Assembly: GCA_914767715.1 (NCBI GenBank) | Contig: OU612065.1 | Span: 7,440,001 to 7,504,000 of the forward strand | Source of the DNA: Membranipora membranacea | Lineage: Eukaryota > Bryozoa > Gymnolaemata > Cheilostomatida > Membraniporidae | Direction of reading: 5' to 3' | Length of the DNA: 64,000 bases | Shown: piece by piece, positions 1 through 13,015 of the stretch | Layout: each line of letters begins with the position of its first letter | How positions within the stretch are numbered: position 1 is the first letter of the stretch | The notes under the pieces: generated by a model | The model's database searches: none | The model's input: the letters and a program-made list of their open reading frames with translations, nothing else | Told to the model about the DNA's origin: nothing | Made by a program: the position numbers and the translations under genes

Positions 1-1241
1 CTGTGGGTACAGCACATAAAGTCAGAGGGCATCAATCAAGCAATACTAGATAAACAATAACAACTACTAACATGGATAAGTCAGCTGTAATTTTGCAACA
101 ATTGTTTTGATAGTTCGAAAGCAGAGTCGGTCTAAGGAATCACACCTTTTTCTTACAGAATTATATTGTATCGATATTATGGCTCGACTAGACTGGGATA
201 ACCAGTTATTTCCAGGAAGGCACAACTCACAATAACCAATCTAATTTTGGATGAGGAAACAAGGAAGTTTATGCAATGAGTAAAAGAGTAAATAACTTCT
301 TGGCTTATGCACCAGGGAGTTGGGACAAGCAAGAAGAAAGTTTATCATGTCATTTTTATTAAATTCTATTCTATCCGTTGACCTTTTTTCAGATTGGCTT
401 AGGAAGTAGATATTAACGCTCAAAGGTGTTGATGCCGAAATAAACAAGCAGTCCTAAAACTTTTCGCACCAATTCGTAGCTCGCACCCACCACTCGTGAC
501 GATCCGACCCGCCTGCAGTCAGTAAGTAGCAAGCGCGCTAACAAATAGGTTATTGTGCCATCGATCGCACCATCTGGAATATATGATGATTTGTTGATTT
601 CACCAATAAGCAAGTCTGCTCTCCGCAACTTGGGGTATTAGGGTTGTTGAAGCTTACATGACTATTGCTGGGCACGCTGGTAGTGTAATCTGTAATCTTT
701 CTAGCTTATAAACGAATCTACCCATGCAGTAGCATGTCTTTCCAGGAGTAAGTCAGAAGACGAGTGCACATAAGAAGAAGACACACCTGAAGGAGCTGGA
801 GGTATCATACTAGACAACACGAAAAATCAAAATAGTCAGTGACTGGGTAGCTTGATTAAATGTAATCTTAGAACTGCAGCCCTAGTGTTTTATGCGGTGA
901 ATGTGAGATTTTGGAAAGTGGTATTTTTTTCGCACATATTGGATCCATAATCACCAATATTTTCACCCTAGAATAATTAATAATAGAATGCCTATGCTGA
1001 ATGAATCCTGGACAGGGCAACAGCAAAATTGTCTGCTCATATACGAGTCAATCATCTCTTTTCACTTCTCAGAATTGTATTGGTTTATATTAAAAAGAGT
1101 CAAACACTTATTTGGACTGAGTCATATATCTATGACAAACAGACTTGGTCATAGATATATGATTATTCTAGACCACTGGTGCCCACGGTAATATCTTAGT
1201 GTTCAAATTATGATACAGTGCATGAACTTCTATATTCGTCT
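1..1241. other. Intergenic region left of cytochrome c
   Basis: No gene can be supported here. The stretch is AT-rich except for about 413-628, which is richer in G+C and open on the minus strand for 71 codons ending in a stop at 413. That segment has an Arg/Leu-rich, protein-like composition but no family I recognise and no convincing splice sites, so I do not call it an exon. Confidence 0.5.
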
Positions 1242-2124
1242 TTATGATGTAGACTTTTCAAGATAAGCAATAAGATCAGCTCTTTCTTGTTCCTTTTTTA
1301 AACCAGCAAACACCATTTTTGTTCCTGGAATGTATTTCTTTGGATTTTCCAGATATGTCCATAATGTATCTTTCCCCCATACTATACCTGAAACGAAAGG
1401 CAGACTTAGTCGTGACAATTTTATGGTCGGTTAGGGGTTACGAGGATTGTCCTCTGGAGTTGGTAATTTGTAAGAACCTTTCTAATAACTGTTATCAGAA
1501 TTACTAGTGTTTAATAAGATCAAATTTGAATAGACATATGACCAAATCTTTATATTTATATATCTTTTTATTTATTACAAGTTAAATTATAATCTCAAAT
1601 GGTTTCATTATTGACTGCAACGTCTACACTCGCATAATAGTCAGTCTTAAGACATGTAAACTCATTTGGTTCTGGGTGGCATCGGCAATGCAAGACCTAA
1701 TAGTACATTGCAGGATATGACAAATTGGCAAATTCTACAGGATATGGCAGGTTCCCTAACTGCATGTCGTCACCAATTATAACTTATAACGCACCAATGG
1801 CGGAGTAATCTACTATATATATATAACAAAGACAGGTTCACCACATGGTTCACTACAATGTTTACGCATCTGAAGAATTTGCCTCAATGATGAAAATGTG
1901 TAAAGTTGGAATAACACTTGTCACACTTTGAGTGTCTAACCTTTGTTTTGATTAGCAGCAGTGTAGGAGAACCCGGCAGCTTGACCTGTTTTTCTCCCAA
2001 ACAGACCATTTAAATTGGGCCCTGTTTTGTGTTTACCACCTTTCTCTACCGTGTGACATTGTGAACACTTCTGAACAAACAGCTTTTTGCCTTTATTCTC
2101 ATCTCCTTGTAGCTTGTCGGCCAT
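1242..2124 (-). CDS. CYCS: Cytochrome c, two coding exons
   Basis: Mitochondrial intermembrane-space haem protein that carries electrons from complex III to complex IV and takes part in apoptosome assembly in many animals. Coding exons are 2124-1941 and 1387-1242, joined in phase 1 inside a Gly codon, giving 109 residues, close to the usual animal length. The first exon starts [12 protein letters not shown] and carries the haem-binding KCSQCH motif; the second has the WGKDTL and [11 protein letters not shown] segments with the axial Met, and ends in a Lys-Ser-Thr-Ser tail. The ATG at 2124 is chosen because a 3' splice site (TTCTTTTAG) lies one base upstream, so the ORF extension above it is intron. 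A strong donor (GTAAGT) at 2509-2504 suggests a noncoding first exon ending at 2510. No frameshift or missing key residue. Confidence 0.96.
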
Positions 2125-2509
2125 ACTAAAAGAAAGCATTAATTCAGCCATTCACATATTTATTGGTGTTTTTCATTCATCAGGGTTATCCTGCTCATTC
2201 AGACTCTGATAAAAAATGGAGACATTGTTGAAACTTTTCAGTTCCAATGTCCACTACACAAAGTATTGAACCTACATTTAAGTGTTTATGGGCTTAGGTT
2301 ATAGATATATAATATATAATACTTTTATTGTCAGCAACGATTCATTATCTCTAATGTTAAATGTCATAATCTGCACCTAAGCGAATCATAAAGAAACCAA
2401 AAATAATAATGATTGTGACTGCCTTGAAAGGTGCGTAATAATCAGTGGGTACATTTTATTGAGAGGTTAGACTAGAAACAATTGGTAAAGATGCATAAAA
2501 AGTACTTAC

Positions 2510-2590
2510 ACTGGTTTGATGGTAGAGTCTGAATTCGCATATGCTTGAAATTACATCACAACCCTTATTTAGAGCATAACAATACTGACT
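2510..2590 (-). other. Probable noncoding first exon of cytochrome c
   Basis: On the minus strand the sequence ...AACCAGT is followed by GTAAGTACT, a near-consensus donor, at 2509. The next acceptor in the direction of transcription is at 2126-2127, one base before the cytochrome c ATG. This implies a 5'UTR intron of about 384 bp. The upstream limit of the exon is not visible; 2590 is a guess. Confidence 0.5.
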
Positions 2591-3962
2591 CAGCGTGTCA
2601 GGCTTAAAGATCAACATAAGGTTTTTTTTATCCTGTGTTGAGTGAGCAACACTTGCATATATATAATTATGTAAGATTAGTGCACCGCGTTATATAAGTC
2701 CAGATCATTCTGTACAAGCAGACTGTAATGCGGAGTTATGTGCATCTAACAAAATGAGCAGACAACTCCTTTAGCATTAGGTCAGAGAACCATGTAAGTA
2801 GGGAGGACTTGAGGTGACAGATGTGCCACAAAGCACGGTGGAGACGCACAATAGTAAAATAACGTCCCCGAGCTAACAAGTTTCTCTCTTATGTACCTTG
2901 CACAATTTTGGTACTCATGCCAAAAGAAATTTGCCCAAGACTTGTTTGTGTCATCTTAGTCCAAGTTCTAAACTTTCTAATGATGATTAGTGTGGAGCAA
3001 TTTGACAGTATTCTCAATTTATGCGGTACCTATCAATATTACTCAAATCTCAATCAACCAACAGTCCTTTCCACAGCCATTATTAAATATCATCTGGAAT
3101 AGAAAATATATGTTAATCTGTGGCTTACTGTTCTTAGCAGGCAGGTTTGAATCCAGGTTAGCCATCAGTCTGCTTGTTTTGATGCTCTAATCCTCAGGGA
3201 GTTGGGTTAGTTGGGTTGGACACTGGAGACCCCTATGGATGGTTCTGTTATGGACTAGAGGTAAAGTTATAGTGTGAGTGTCAACTGTACTGGTTATTAT
3301 TATTCGGGTGATGCCGTAAGGTTAGAAATACCAAATGGAGAGGTCTTCTTTCATCGGTTATCTGTAATTTTGAAGCGCTAAATAGTTTGAAAGAACCAAT
3401 AAATGTTTACGAAAGAACCCCACCAATTTCATAGAGACCGTTTTATCAGCAGCTGACTCGTTTCTCCACCGGCCAAAACTAATACAAAGCAATCAGCTAT
3501 CCTGTTTGGGAATATTTTGTCTCACTACATCGCACAATAATATTCATGATCAACAGCATGCCTTTGATATCTTTTCCAAGTTATATTTATTTTGGCAGAG
3601 ATAAAAACATAACTGAAACAGCTAACCAGTGGTTGAGTGAAATCTGCCATGGATTCTACATGGCCAGGAAATCCAAAATAAATATTTTCAAAGCTTCATT
3701 AGCAGATTTATACTAATATATCCATTTCTTCATGCAAGATTATAATACTAAACTGTACAGGTTAATCTTTTTGAGCAAAATGTTAAAGAAGTGGTCTGAT
3801 AATCTCTCAGAATTTCATACCATATTGAGATACTAACGATCCAATCATGATACAGCGGCTTTGAAAAAAAAGTTGATTTCTAGCTATCTATGCGAACAAA
3901 AGAGGTAGGTGTAGTAAAAAAATATATAAATGACACGATCATGGCAACTGCATTATACAAGG
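2591..3962. other. Intergenic region, cytochrome c to RGM
   Basis: AT-rich DNA between the presumed cytochrome c promoter and the 3' end of RGM. Short open frames occur on both strands but none has splice sites, family resemblance or biased composition. The interval should contain the cytochrome c promoter (left part) and the RGM 3'UTR (right part). Confidence 0.5.
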
Positions 3963-6900
3963 CTACAGAGACAGGGAAATTGATAAGATATGCATTATAT
4001 ATACAAACAATAACGTCCTTATAAGGGAGCGACCAGAGTTGGCTCCCTTTGCCGACGAGTGCCCTTCTGCTGTTGGTTCATGCGTTTGAGATATACTATT
4101 TTTTGTTTGTTCCACGAGGAAGGTTCTATTACTCCAGCGTGGTTGCCTTGAAGCGTATTTTTTCACATCCTGATAAGCGCTGGCAGCCATGTTTACAAAC
4201 AGCTCTTCGCCAGTCATGAGCAAATCAAACACACATGAGTCAAAGAAGAAGTCGGTGACTCCCTTCTCTCGGCATGTTTTCTGAGCTTTAGAATGTGCCG
4301 CTCTCTGAACACTTGTACCTGAGGATATGTTACCTAATTGCTGTACAATGTCGACCTTCTCAGCCACCGGACAGCTGTTAATACAGAGCTGGCGGATGGC
4401 GGGGATATCAGGATCACCGATAGTACCATTCAATACCTTCTCCGGCATCCTAACTCCCACACTAAGATACTGGTTATCTATCTGGCGTATTATAACTCTT
4501 GAGTCGATATATCTCATATAAATCTCCACCTGAAAGGAATGAGCAAAATTATAACATCATTTTTTCACTTCATGGAAATATCATCATCACATTCCCCTGC
4601 ACTAACAGTAATAATGGCCATTTAGATTGACGGTCAGGCTTCATTTATTTTTCAGGTGCTTTCTTTTTCCATCTTGGAAACGGGTCACCTAACTGCAATC
4701 AACATACCAAAATTGAGACCAGTTTCATTCAGACTTGATGGATGGTACATCTGTGTTTATTTGTATCACGCCACATGATAAAAATCAAGGTTTTGTGCAG
4801 GCTGTGTTGATAAATATGCATTAAAATTCACGGTACCAGAACTTGATTTTTAGTTGAGGCTGATAGCAAAGATTATAAATACTTTGTCATTGCTGATAGT
4901 ATCCTAGCCCACACACTCCTGCAGTGTGAACCAAAACTCTTGAACCCACTATACAATCAACAGGAACAAGAAAATGATATCACAGTGGCGAATAAGCCAA
5001 GCTATAAGTTATATTGTAACAGAGCCACTTTGGTTCCTATCAGCATCCTAGGGGATCATTGTTGAGGTCATATATATGGATACTAAATGTGACATTAAAA
5101 TAGTATGCAGCTCAAGTGACATCAAGTGGTACTTTCGCTTTGTTAACAGCCCTTATTTTCACCCTCATGACAAGGCATAACAGTTCTCTGGGGCTATACT
5201 GGACCATACAGAAGCTTGATTTGATTTACACTAATGCCGTGAGATCTAGCCGAAGGAAGAGATAGTCTAGGATATAAGAATAGGGTGAAATTGAAAACAG
5301 CAGAAAAGTTCAAATTTGCCTGAAGTGATGATTTTTGAAACCAGGTCAGGATGAAGAGTATTTTCAATATAAACTGTGCAACATTGCAGCTAGCATTTCA
5401 TACAGAGAACTATTTTTCTTTCGTAAAATCCAACATCAATTGATTTGGCATACTAATGTGATCGAAATGAATTTGCTAACAGCTTTGCCAGAAATTATTC
5501 AGCTATCCAACCTCAATTGGCATTTCAATAATGATCCATCATGCATAACTGCATCAATCAAAACACCCATTTTATCATCACTAAAATGTCATCTAGCTGT
5601 TTTCACAATCAGTCTAAGCGATGTTCAGCCACAGAAAGCAGACAATACACCATCACTCTCTATCTATTATAGTACTGGAGCAACTTAGTGGCACCCAGAC
5701 CGGCACCTGGGAGCAAATCTGATCAGACAGAATATCTGTTAGGTTACAGATTGAGCAAAGAACTGCACCAAGTAACCAGTACACCATAAATACTGCACTC
5801 AACCGCCTACTATTTTATTTCTCGTTTCTTATAAATCAGCTTAGATAATGGCGACAACATTGACAACCATGCCTCACTGTAATAGTTGTACAGCGAATCT
5901 CCTTTCCTTGTATCATAAAACCGCTTCTGTCCATTCAGAATCAGAGATGTTCCGATTACCAGTTACTGGCTGCCCGCTTATGAATGGATTTGGTGGATCA
6001 TTTCTGGGGCATCAAAACAGATCCCTATATTAATTTAGCAGGCGAACTCTTTTTGTGTCACAGCAAGAGGAATGTGAAACTGTAAAGATGTAAAACAAAC
6101 CTGTTCGCCGGGAGAGACTGTGTTTACTTGTATGCTGTTATAAGCACCATATTCCCTCATACCATCAGAGAAGGTCGTCGGTAAGGAGCCGACTTCAGCG
6201 TGATAAAATACAGCATCTCTAGACCCGCAGAAGTCACCGCTAGGTGAATTACTACCTCTGCCTTTTATAACAACAGTCACCTAAAACAGAAAAGATTATA
6301 CGTCAGACTGGGCATCTAACAATGTAGAATCTATTTATAAAGCTGTAGATTGTGATTCCTGCTGATACAGGAAATTAGGTTGGTGATTTTATGGCCCACA
6401 GTAGAGAATCTATAATGCTATAAAGGAAGTTTCTCTCCATAGAGATTTATACTATTCATGCATTCTTTGACCTCACAAGACCCAAGGATATTATCATCTC
6501 ATCTCCATCTCTTGATGGAATGATAATTGACAAGGGGGCTGAGCCAGCAAGGCAGCTCGGCAGACTCAAAACAAAGGGTCACTAATTATGAATTTTCCTC
6601 CACTGGTTGTTCGGGTGAGCAATGGCAAAACATTTTTTTCACCAGCATTTTGATGTATGAGCACATTTATTTATATTTAGTGAATATCTTTGGCCGCTGA
6701 AGTAAGAGTTTATTTGCTAATCCATCAAAACATTCATCCTAACTACATCATAAATCAACTCGTCCATCATTATATTCACTTTGAAAATGTAAATGAGACA
6801 TTTGTGGTGCCACTGCTACCACGGAAACAAGAAAGGGTAACTAAGAAAAATTGATCTGTCTGGCAGTGGCAGAATTATTGAGTGCAGAATTTGAGCCAAG

Positions 6901-9900
6901 CTCTATGTCCGCTGCTTATTACGAAATATTAAAAGTGAACAGTGCCTCTCTGCTAAACATGGATTTAAATTACAATCAAAAGCCCTCAACTTTGAGTAAG
7001 AAAACAGTTTTTCAGAGGTCCAGTAGTGGTACTTGGACCAAATTGAAATCTCATTGACTGCTGTATAAAGAATTCTTTTTACTAATGGATGCCATTGTCT
7101 TCAAGAGCATTTATATGAAGCCATTTGATCAAACGTCAGCTTTACAAACCCATAGAAAATACAAACAGTCACACAGTGGCAATGCGCAAACATTGCTTTC
7201 AATGAGAAAAACAAACCATTGTTCAATTCAGTAGATACTCTCAAAGGGCATTTCAAAAGCTAGATACTTAAAACCTTTTCCATTGATCGCTGTGAATAAC
7301 TTGTAAATGGTTTCTATTCCCAAACCACCTTGCAAACAATGCCTTCAATACTATCCATCACACTGTGTGTTTGGAGCTAGACAAGAGCATTGGCCAAAGA
7401 AGACTCAAAAAGGCTACACAACCTGTTTTGTTAACTACTTTCGTTCATCAAAATAGATCAATTTTGTGGTGGCTTATGGTGCGATGAGAAAAGGTTTTAA
7501 CACCTGCAAACCATACCATTAGGTTAGCAATTAGAGTTTTTGATGTGAAACAAACGGGCTGTTTTTGACACCAATGCACTTACAAAATGATGCAAATTGT
7601 GAACCAGCACAGGAAAACGTCTTGAATTCATTTAAGATTATTCAAACAAGTCACTTTCTGATTATTCACACATGTTTGCCTATTTCAGCAACCATCTTTG
7701 TAGATGACTACAAGATGTTTCAACAGTAGGCCAATCAAGCAGGTGAAACATCAGACAATAAACAATGTTGTAGGTTGATAGGAATTTAGCTAACTGCAGC
7801 CTATCTCTATCTATCCTTACACACAACTCCATGTTTATCAGTGATTGAACTACTCATCAAATAAAAAATAACACAACCGTCCAACTGTACACAAACAGAA
7901 AAGATGGAAATCGCCAGATAAGCTCTAAATGGAGAATCCAAGAGGTGCTTTATGTGCATTATTTCTTATCTCGTTGTTCAAGCATAGCGACAAAGTGAAC
8001 TACAATCAAGCGCCTCACATACATGTGTATCAAGTAATATCATTATCACTACTTAATACTATTCTAAGCACTAGAGTAAATCGCTGATAACAGAGTTGAG
8101 ATGTTGAACTAGTAACTACTTTTTTTTCTCAGAGTCATCAGACTGATTGTTTTGAGAATTCTCACCAGTGGTAGCAAGTATTTATAATCTTTGGTGGTAG
8201 GATGTGCTTGTGATTTACAGCCACTAATTGAGCAGAAGTTGATTGAATTTTGTGGTCAGATTTGGAGTTGCGCAAGACAATTACCAAAGAAATTTCCATG
8301 ATTTATATTTCATAGCAGCTAAGGACATTATCAGCTTGACTCAAACATCCTGCCCAGCAGTAAACCATAAAGAGATCACATGTGATTTCATATACGATAC
8401 TAACCTTTTGGGTGACTGTGGCTGCCTTGGTACTGGCCGAAAATAGTGGAGCATTAGTGACCTGAACAGTGAAGAATGTATTATCTATAAGAGGCCAGGC
8501 GCCTTCCAGCTTACATGTGGCCTGATCTCCCTCAAATGTGACGAGATGAGGGTCTCCAAACAGGGCACAATAACTGTACACAGCCCTGCCATTAAATTTA
8601 CATGGTGTTATCTCCTCTGGTTTTTCGGGCTCTGGTCCCTCTGGGTAGACAGGTCCTTCATCGCTACAGTTATATTTACGGAATTCAGATTGCAGGACTC
8701 TGCGCGTTCCCTGGTAGCTCAATGCTCCGGCACATCCGCTAGTGTCCATCTCAACCAGGCAAGTTTTATAACTACGCAGCACTATACATTTCCTGTGCCC
8801 TGCATTACTGACTCCCGGGACATCGGCCTGGTAGTAGGCATTGGCCTCCTGATAAAGCTCCCAACAGGGCTGTACATTACATCCATCTAAAACAACAAGC
8901 AAATATCTCATTGTAATACTAGAAGCAGGGGATCAATTTAGAGCTACTAATAAGCTAGCGCCTACATGTGTGAGATTACTGAGTAGCCTTTATCATGACA
9001 GCTGCGTCAGAGTGCCTAAAACAATACATACTTCATCTTCAAGCTGTGAGCTACTTAGGCAGCCATAATAGCTATCATCTCCACTGTATCAGGCACTAAC
9101 GGCTAAGTTCAAAGCAAGAATCTTCTTTTTTATAATCATTGGCAGATAAATAACAATAATCATAGAATTACTTTCGTATGAGCGCCCAGCTATGCCACCT
9201 GCATGGTTTCACAATAACACCATTGAGAGAAAGTGCACAGGTGTTAAAAATCTATTGACAAATCCACTCAAGTCGCATTGAGTTTAGTGGGTGCTAGACC
9301 ATTGACATTATTCTCTCCATTTTTATATAATTTCCCTTTCATTGCCGCTGATAATGAATTATTACATTCCCACCAGCTATGGAAATATGGAGAACTGGGC
9401 CACTTAGACATCATGGAGAAACAAAACCTTTTCATCACAATTTCAAAGGTTGCAGCAAATCAACACCACTTCTGTATGGAGAAAGCAAATAACAAGAATA
9501 CTCTCAACAGCCCTGCAACACAATGCAGAAATAATAATATCTCAATACAAATTAAACACAGTTCTTGAGTAAACAGTAGTTGTAAAAGCTAAGTAAATTT
9601 TATAAAACCATAGAATATGATGACACATTCAAAATATCTCACAGAGCAAACAAAACTGCAGCCAATGACAGGCTCTCGCTAACAACAGTATTGTGTTACA
9701 GAATGTGTATCCAATTTTAATTTTTTAATCACAGCCTGGCTTGACACACTCCAAGTAATCCCTGCAGATGAGTGGTGATAATTTAAATCCCCAGGCATAA
9801 CACCATTCATTCAGATAACCGAAATGACAGGATGGCCAATAGAACAGAAGCTTAAATCCTGGATTAGTGATCAGGATGATGTAATTTTGGTCGCATCTGT

Positions 9901-10896
9901 CGATGAAAATTACACTACCATAAGCTGTCAGTAACTCTTTCTTCTTCTGGCAGAATTTCACTTGCAGTCTTTATTACAGCCTGTGTATTCAATTTGACGG
10001 TATTGAGTTGATGTGAGTTAAGATCCAGGGTAACCAAACAAATACTAAAGGAGAAACTTGAAGAGCGTGTACTGCTAGAAAGAAGATCCAATGGCTCAAC
10101 TACGTTGACCATCAGCATGAGAACGTTCTCTGTGTCACCAATTTCATAAAATTTACTTTGCTTTGGATCTTTGCTGATCAGAGTAACCATCAGAACTGAC
10201 AATTCGAATGCTGGTTGGGACTCCAAAGAATCATCAAATTCCTGTTTCCCTTTGTAGTTAATTTCAGTTATTACACATTGCGGTATGCCTGTGATCTGTT
10301 CTATGGACAACTCTGTGACAAGCACATAAATGCCATACCAAACTTTTCTATAGAGGCAGCCAGTATGTCTAGCTCGAAGAGCGCAACTTCGACTGTTCTC
10401 GTATAGATGGTGGTAACTATTGAGTAATATGATGTCATTTTGAGTGCATTTTGGTGAATGGTTGGCTATTCTGGGATAGGTAAACATTGTTTAGTCACTA
10501 TTATAATCCGAGAGAGTTAGCCCTGTATTGAAAAGAAACTCGGCTTCCAGGTGGTGGTGGGAGTACAGCCATTGGCTGACACAGTACATCGCACTCTTCA
10601 TGCATTGACCACAGCTCACAGTGAGGCCTTTGTGCAATGGTTGAGCAGCAGTTTTGAGCTACACAAGTAGGAATCACATTTTGTCCTATGTTTCCATAGT
10701 ATTGTCATTCAGGGCTGACCATGTTGGGACGAAATTACAGCCAAAATTTCTTTTTATATATTGATTGAACTACTTGGAAACATAACCTAGTTTTGTTTAA
10801 GACGGAAGAAATCTTACCAGCCGATGCTTGTGAGAATAATGTGGATAGTGAGATAAATAAGAGCAGTGTCCCTCCTTTCCATTCAGGCATTCCCAT
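3963..10896 (-). CDS. RGM: Repulsive guidance molecule (RGM/hemojuvelin family), four coding exons
   Basis: GPI-anchored cell-surface protein; family members bind BMP ligands as co-receptors and bind neogenin. Coding exons: 10896-10818, 8886-8405, 6280-6101, 4529-3963. Phases agree at every junction and give 435 residues, near vertebrate RGMs. Exon 1 encodes a clear signal peptide (MGMPEWKGG then a Leu/Ile/Ser-rich core ending SQASA). Exon 2 holds the Cys-rich N-terminal domain and then the partial von Willebrand type D domain with CALFGDPHL, the family autocleavage site (Asp138-Pro139), and GAWPLIDN. Exon 3 continues the vWD domain (VTVVIKGRG). Exon 4 has QYLSVGVRMPE, SCPVAEK and FFFDSCVFDLLMTG, and ends in a hydrophobic tail after a basic residue, as expected for a GPI signal. 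A possible 5'UTR intron is suggested by an acceptor just upstream of the ATG and a GTAAGC donor near 11222. Intron 1 contains a separate ORF (9725-10487). Confidence 0.94.
9725..10487 (-). pseudogene. Intronless unknown ORF inside RGM intron 1, frameshifted
   Basis: A 190-codon frame (10487-9915) and a 78-codon frame (9961-9725) overlap by 47 bases and differ by one base in register. The overlap contains a GAAGAAGAAAGAG run; losing a single A there would fuse them into one frame of roughly 250 residues. The fused product would read ILPEEE then LLTAYGSVIFIDRC at the junction and end in a Cys- and aromatic-rich tail (FYWPSC, YLNEWCYAWGF, CVKPGCD). I do not recognise the family. It lies on the same strand as RGM but is not part of it, because RGM exons 1 and 2 splice in phase around it. 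It could be a nested gene with a sequencing indel, a decayed mobile-element ORF, or chance. An in-frame stop lies two codons before the ATG at 10487. Confidence 0.4.
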
Positions 10897-13015
10897 GAGT
10901 AGATGAACCAGCTCACATCACAACTACAGAAAAACATAACATCGTATCATAATAATGACAAGGTGAGAATATCACAGAGATTTTCGTATATCATTTACTC
11001 ATTGATCCATGTAGCATGGCAAGGTGAGACGTAAAGTCTGCAAACCAACCATTTGCCATGTTAAAAGATTTCTATAAATACTATAGTACATTCAGATAGG
11101 CCTAGCATGCCTATAACAGTTGCAGTAGATCAGTCTTTCAAGGCTTTTGCCCAAATGATTCAGTTTTCCTAGTAATTTATTACTCTAGTTATACTGATTA
11201 ACAAACTCTTCTAAAGCTTACCTGAGGGTACAAGATAACTCTGGTCTTGTATAGATGATTCCTAGTTCTTCTGGATATTTAGACTGTATCCAAAATGTAA
11301 AACCAGCTTGGTCTTTACACTTACTCAGTCACAGTCAGTCAAATCACTGACTGAGACTTTCTAGCTATAGTTTCAGCTAGCAGTACTTCTAATGACCTCC
11401 TTCTTTCAACTAATCCTGTAATGCCCTGTTAATGTTGAATCTGAGTGAATATACCAGAGGTGGGTTCTGTGTTGAGTAGGTAAAAGGTTCACAAGCGAAT
11501 GCAGCGAGTTAGCTTTCTATCCAAATACTTGTTGATCTCACAGTCAGTCTCTTGGTTGAGTCTGAGTTAGTTAATTCCCAGCTTTGGATAACTAAGATAG
11601 TCTGCAGTGAGCGATATTAGATAGCTCTAGGCTTTGTTGATCGAAAAGTTCACTATGAGTTTCCTCTATTTAGTAACTTCTCAGCTAATTGAGTAATCCT
11701 GAAACTTTGTAGAACAGTAGTCTACTTCTAGCACTTGCTATCCTATGACAACACTTTCACCTGACAATGGCATCTACATTGCTGAAATGTAGGCGGTGCT
11801 TACAAGTTAAGGTGGTAAGATAACTCCACTTCCAGAGAGTACAACTATAATAATTATATTAAATTAATTTCCCCGACGTAAGTGGAGTTGTCTCTTCGTT
11901 TCTCAAGAGAAAATAATTCTCCATGTAATGAGTTGGGTTTTCTACCTCATGTTTTAGAACGGGTGTAATAAGTAGACTAAATTTTAACCAAGAATGTTTT
12001 TGTGTTTAAAATGTTTTAATGTTAAGCAATTAATACTAGGTGAATTAAATTGGCAGAAATATGCATTTTTAGGTTTTAATGTTATTTCGTCTGTGGTAAA
12101 ATGAGAATATCAGTCAAAATTTTAAATCTATTCCTAACATCATTAGTTTTTGCCAAGAATTATTTTGATGCAAACCTTACATCATATTTAGTTATATAAC
12201 TTTTTTTATAAATCATGTTGGCACTCCCTACCTGACTGTGCGTATAGTTCATGGATGATGGAGCGCGGCCCGTAGATTGCAAACTTGGTTATTTCAATTA
12301 CATACAAGTGCCTTTTTGCAGTTTGTGCTGTTATGTTATAGCAATACAACCCGTATCTTAAAAAGTCTGTAAACTGTATTTCTGTCTGAGATAAACCATA
12401 CAATATGATATTATTTCTTAGGAAACAAGAGTAGAGGCTAATACAAAATTATCCATACCTTTTCAATCTAGGGTCAATTTCCAACTCTACAGTCAGTAAG
12501 TAAAAAAACTTTGTGCAATATCTCACTGAGGGGAGATGATGAGGAGTGACATTGACTAAAATGCTATATTTGATGCGTCAGAAAAAAAACCTTTTCCGTT
12601 GGAATGCTATATTAGAGTCCTATACAGGAAATGCCAATGGGATTGATGGGTGACATTCTAACAGATGTTCATTCTAGGCAAGTTCAAATAGCTCTGTTAA
12701 ATACTGTATCCCCTGCCTGTAGCAGATATAATTGGCCTCAAGCTGCACCATCATAACATTAATCTGGAGGAGACAAATTCTACTCACCAATATAAAACAT
12801 GTTCATTCTCGAGAAGGTCTTAAGTGCAGAGGTCTTGTAACGGGAAAAACGAGGAATATAATATCACAATTTTTATGATGATTTTAAAAACAGACAGTTA
12901 GAATATTACCATCAATGAAGTTGAAAAAAAGAGGTGCTAGCTTTAAAAATAAAAACCCCGTGGAAGCAGCAAACAGTAATAGTAATAATAAAACCAAAAA
13001 AAACAAAATTTCCAA
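10897..13015. other. Intergenic region upstream of RGM
   Basis: AT-rich, no supported gene. The left end should hold the RGM promoter and 5'UTR exon (donor-like CCCTCAG/GTAAGC near 11222). Between about 11320 and 11610 there are scattered CAGTCAGT/GACTGAG words, a degenerate simple repeat. Around 11817-11900 a short imperfect inverted repeat brackets the word TCCACTT/AAGTGGA. The 65-codon minus frame at 12206-12403 has no further support. Confidence 0.5.

Noticed and set aside
5335-5688. Plus-strand 117-codon ORF in RGM intron 3
   Set aside because: No recognisable domain, antisense to RGM, and composition no different from the surrounding AT-rich intron.
8546-8890. Plus-strand 114-codon ORF
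   Set aside because: Exact antisense shadow of RGM exon 2, which has a full domain match.
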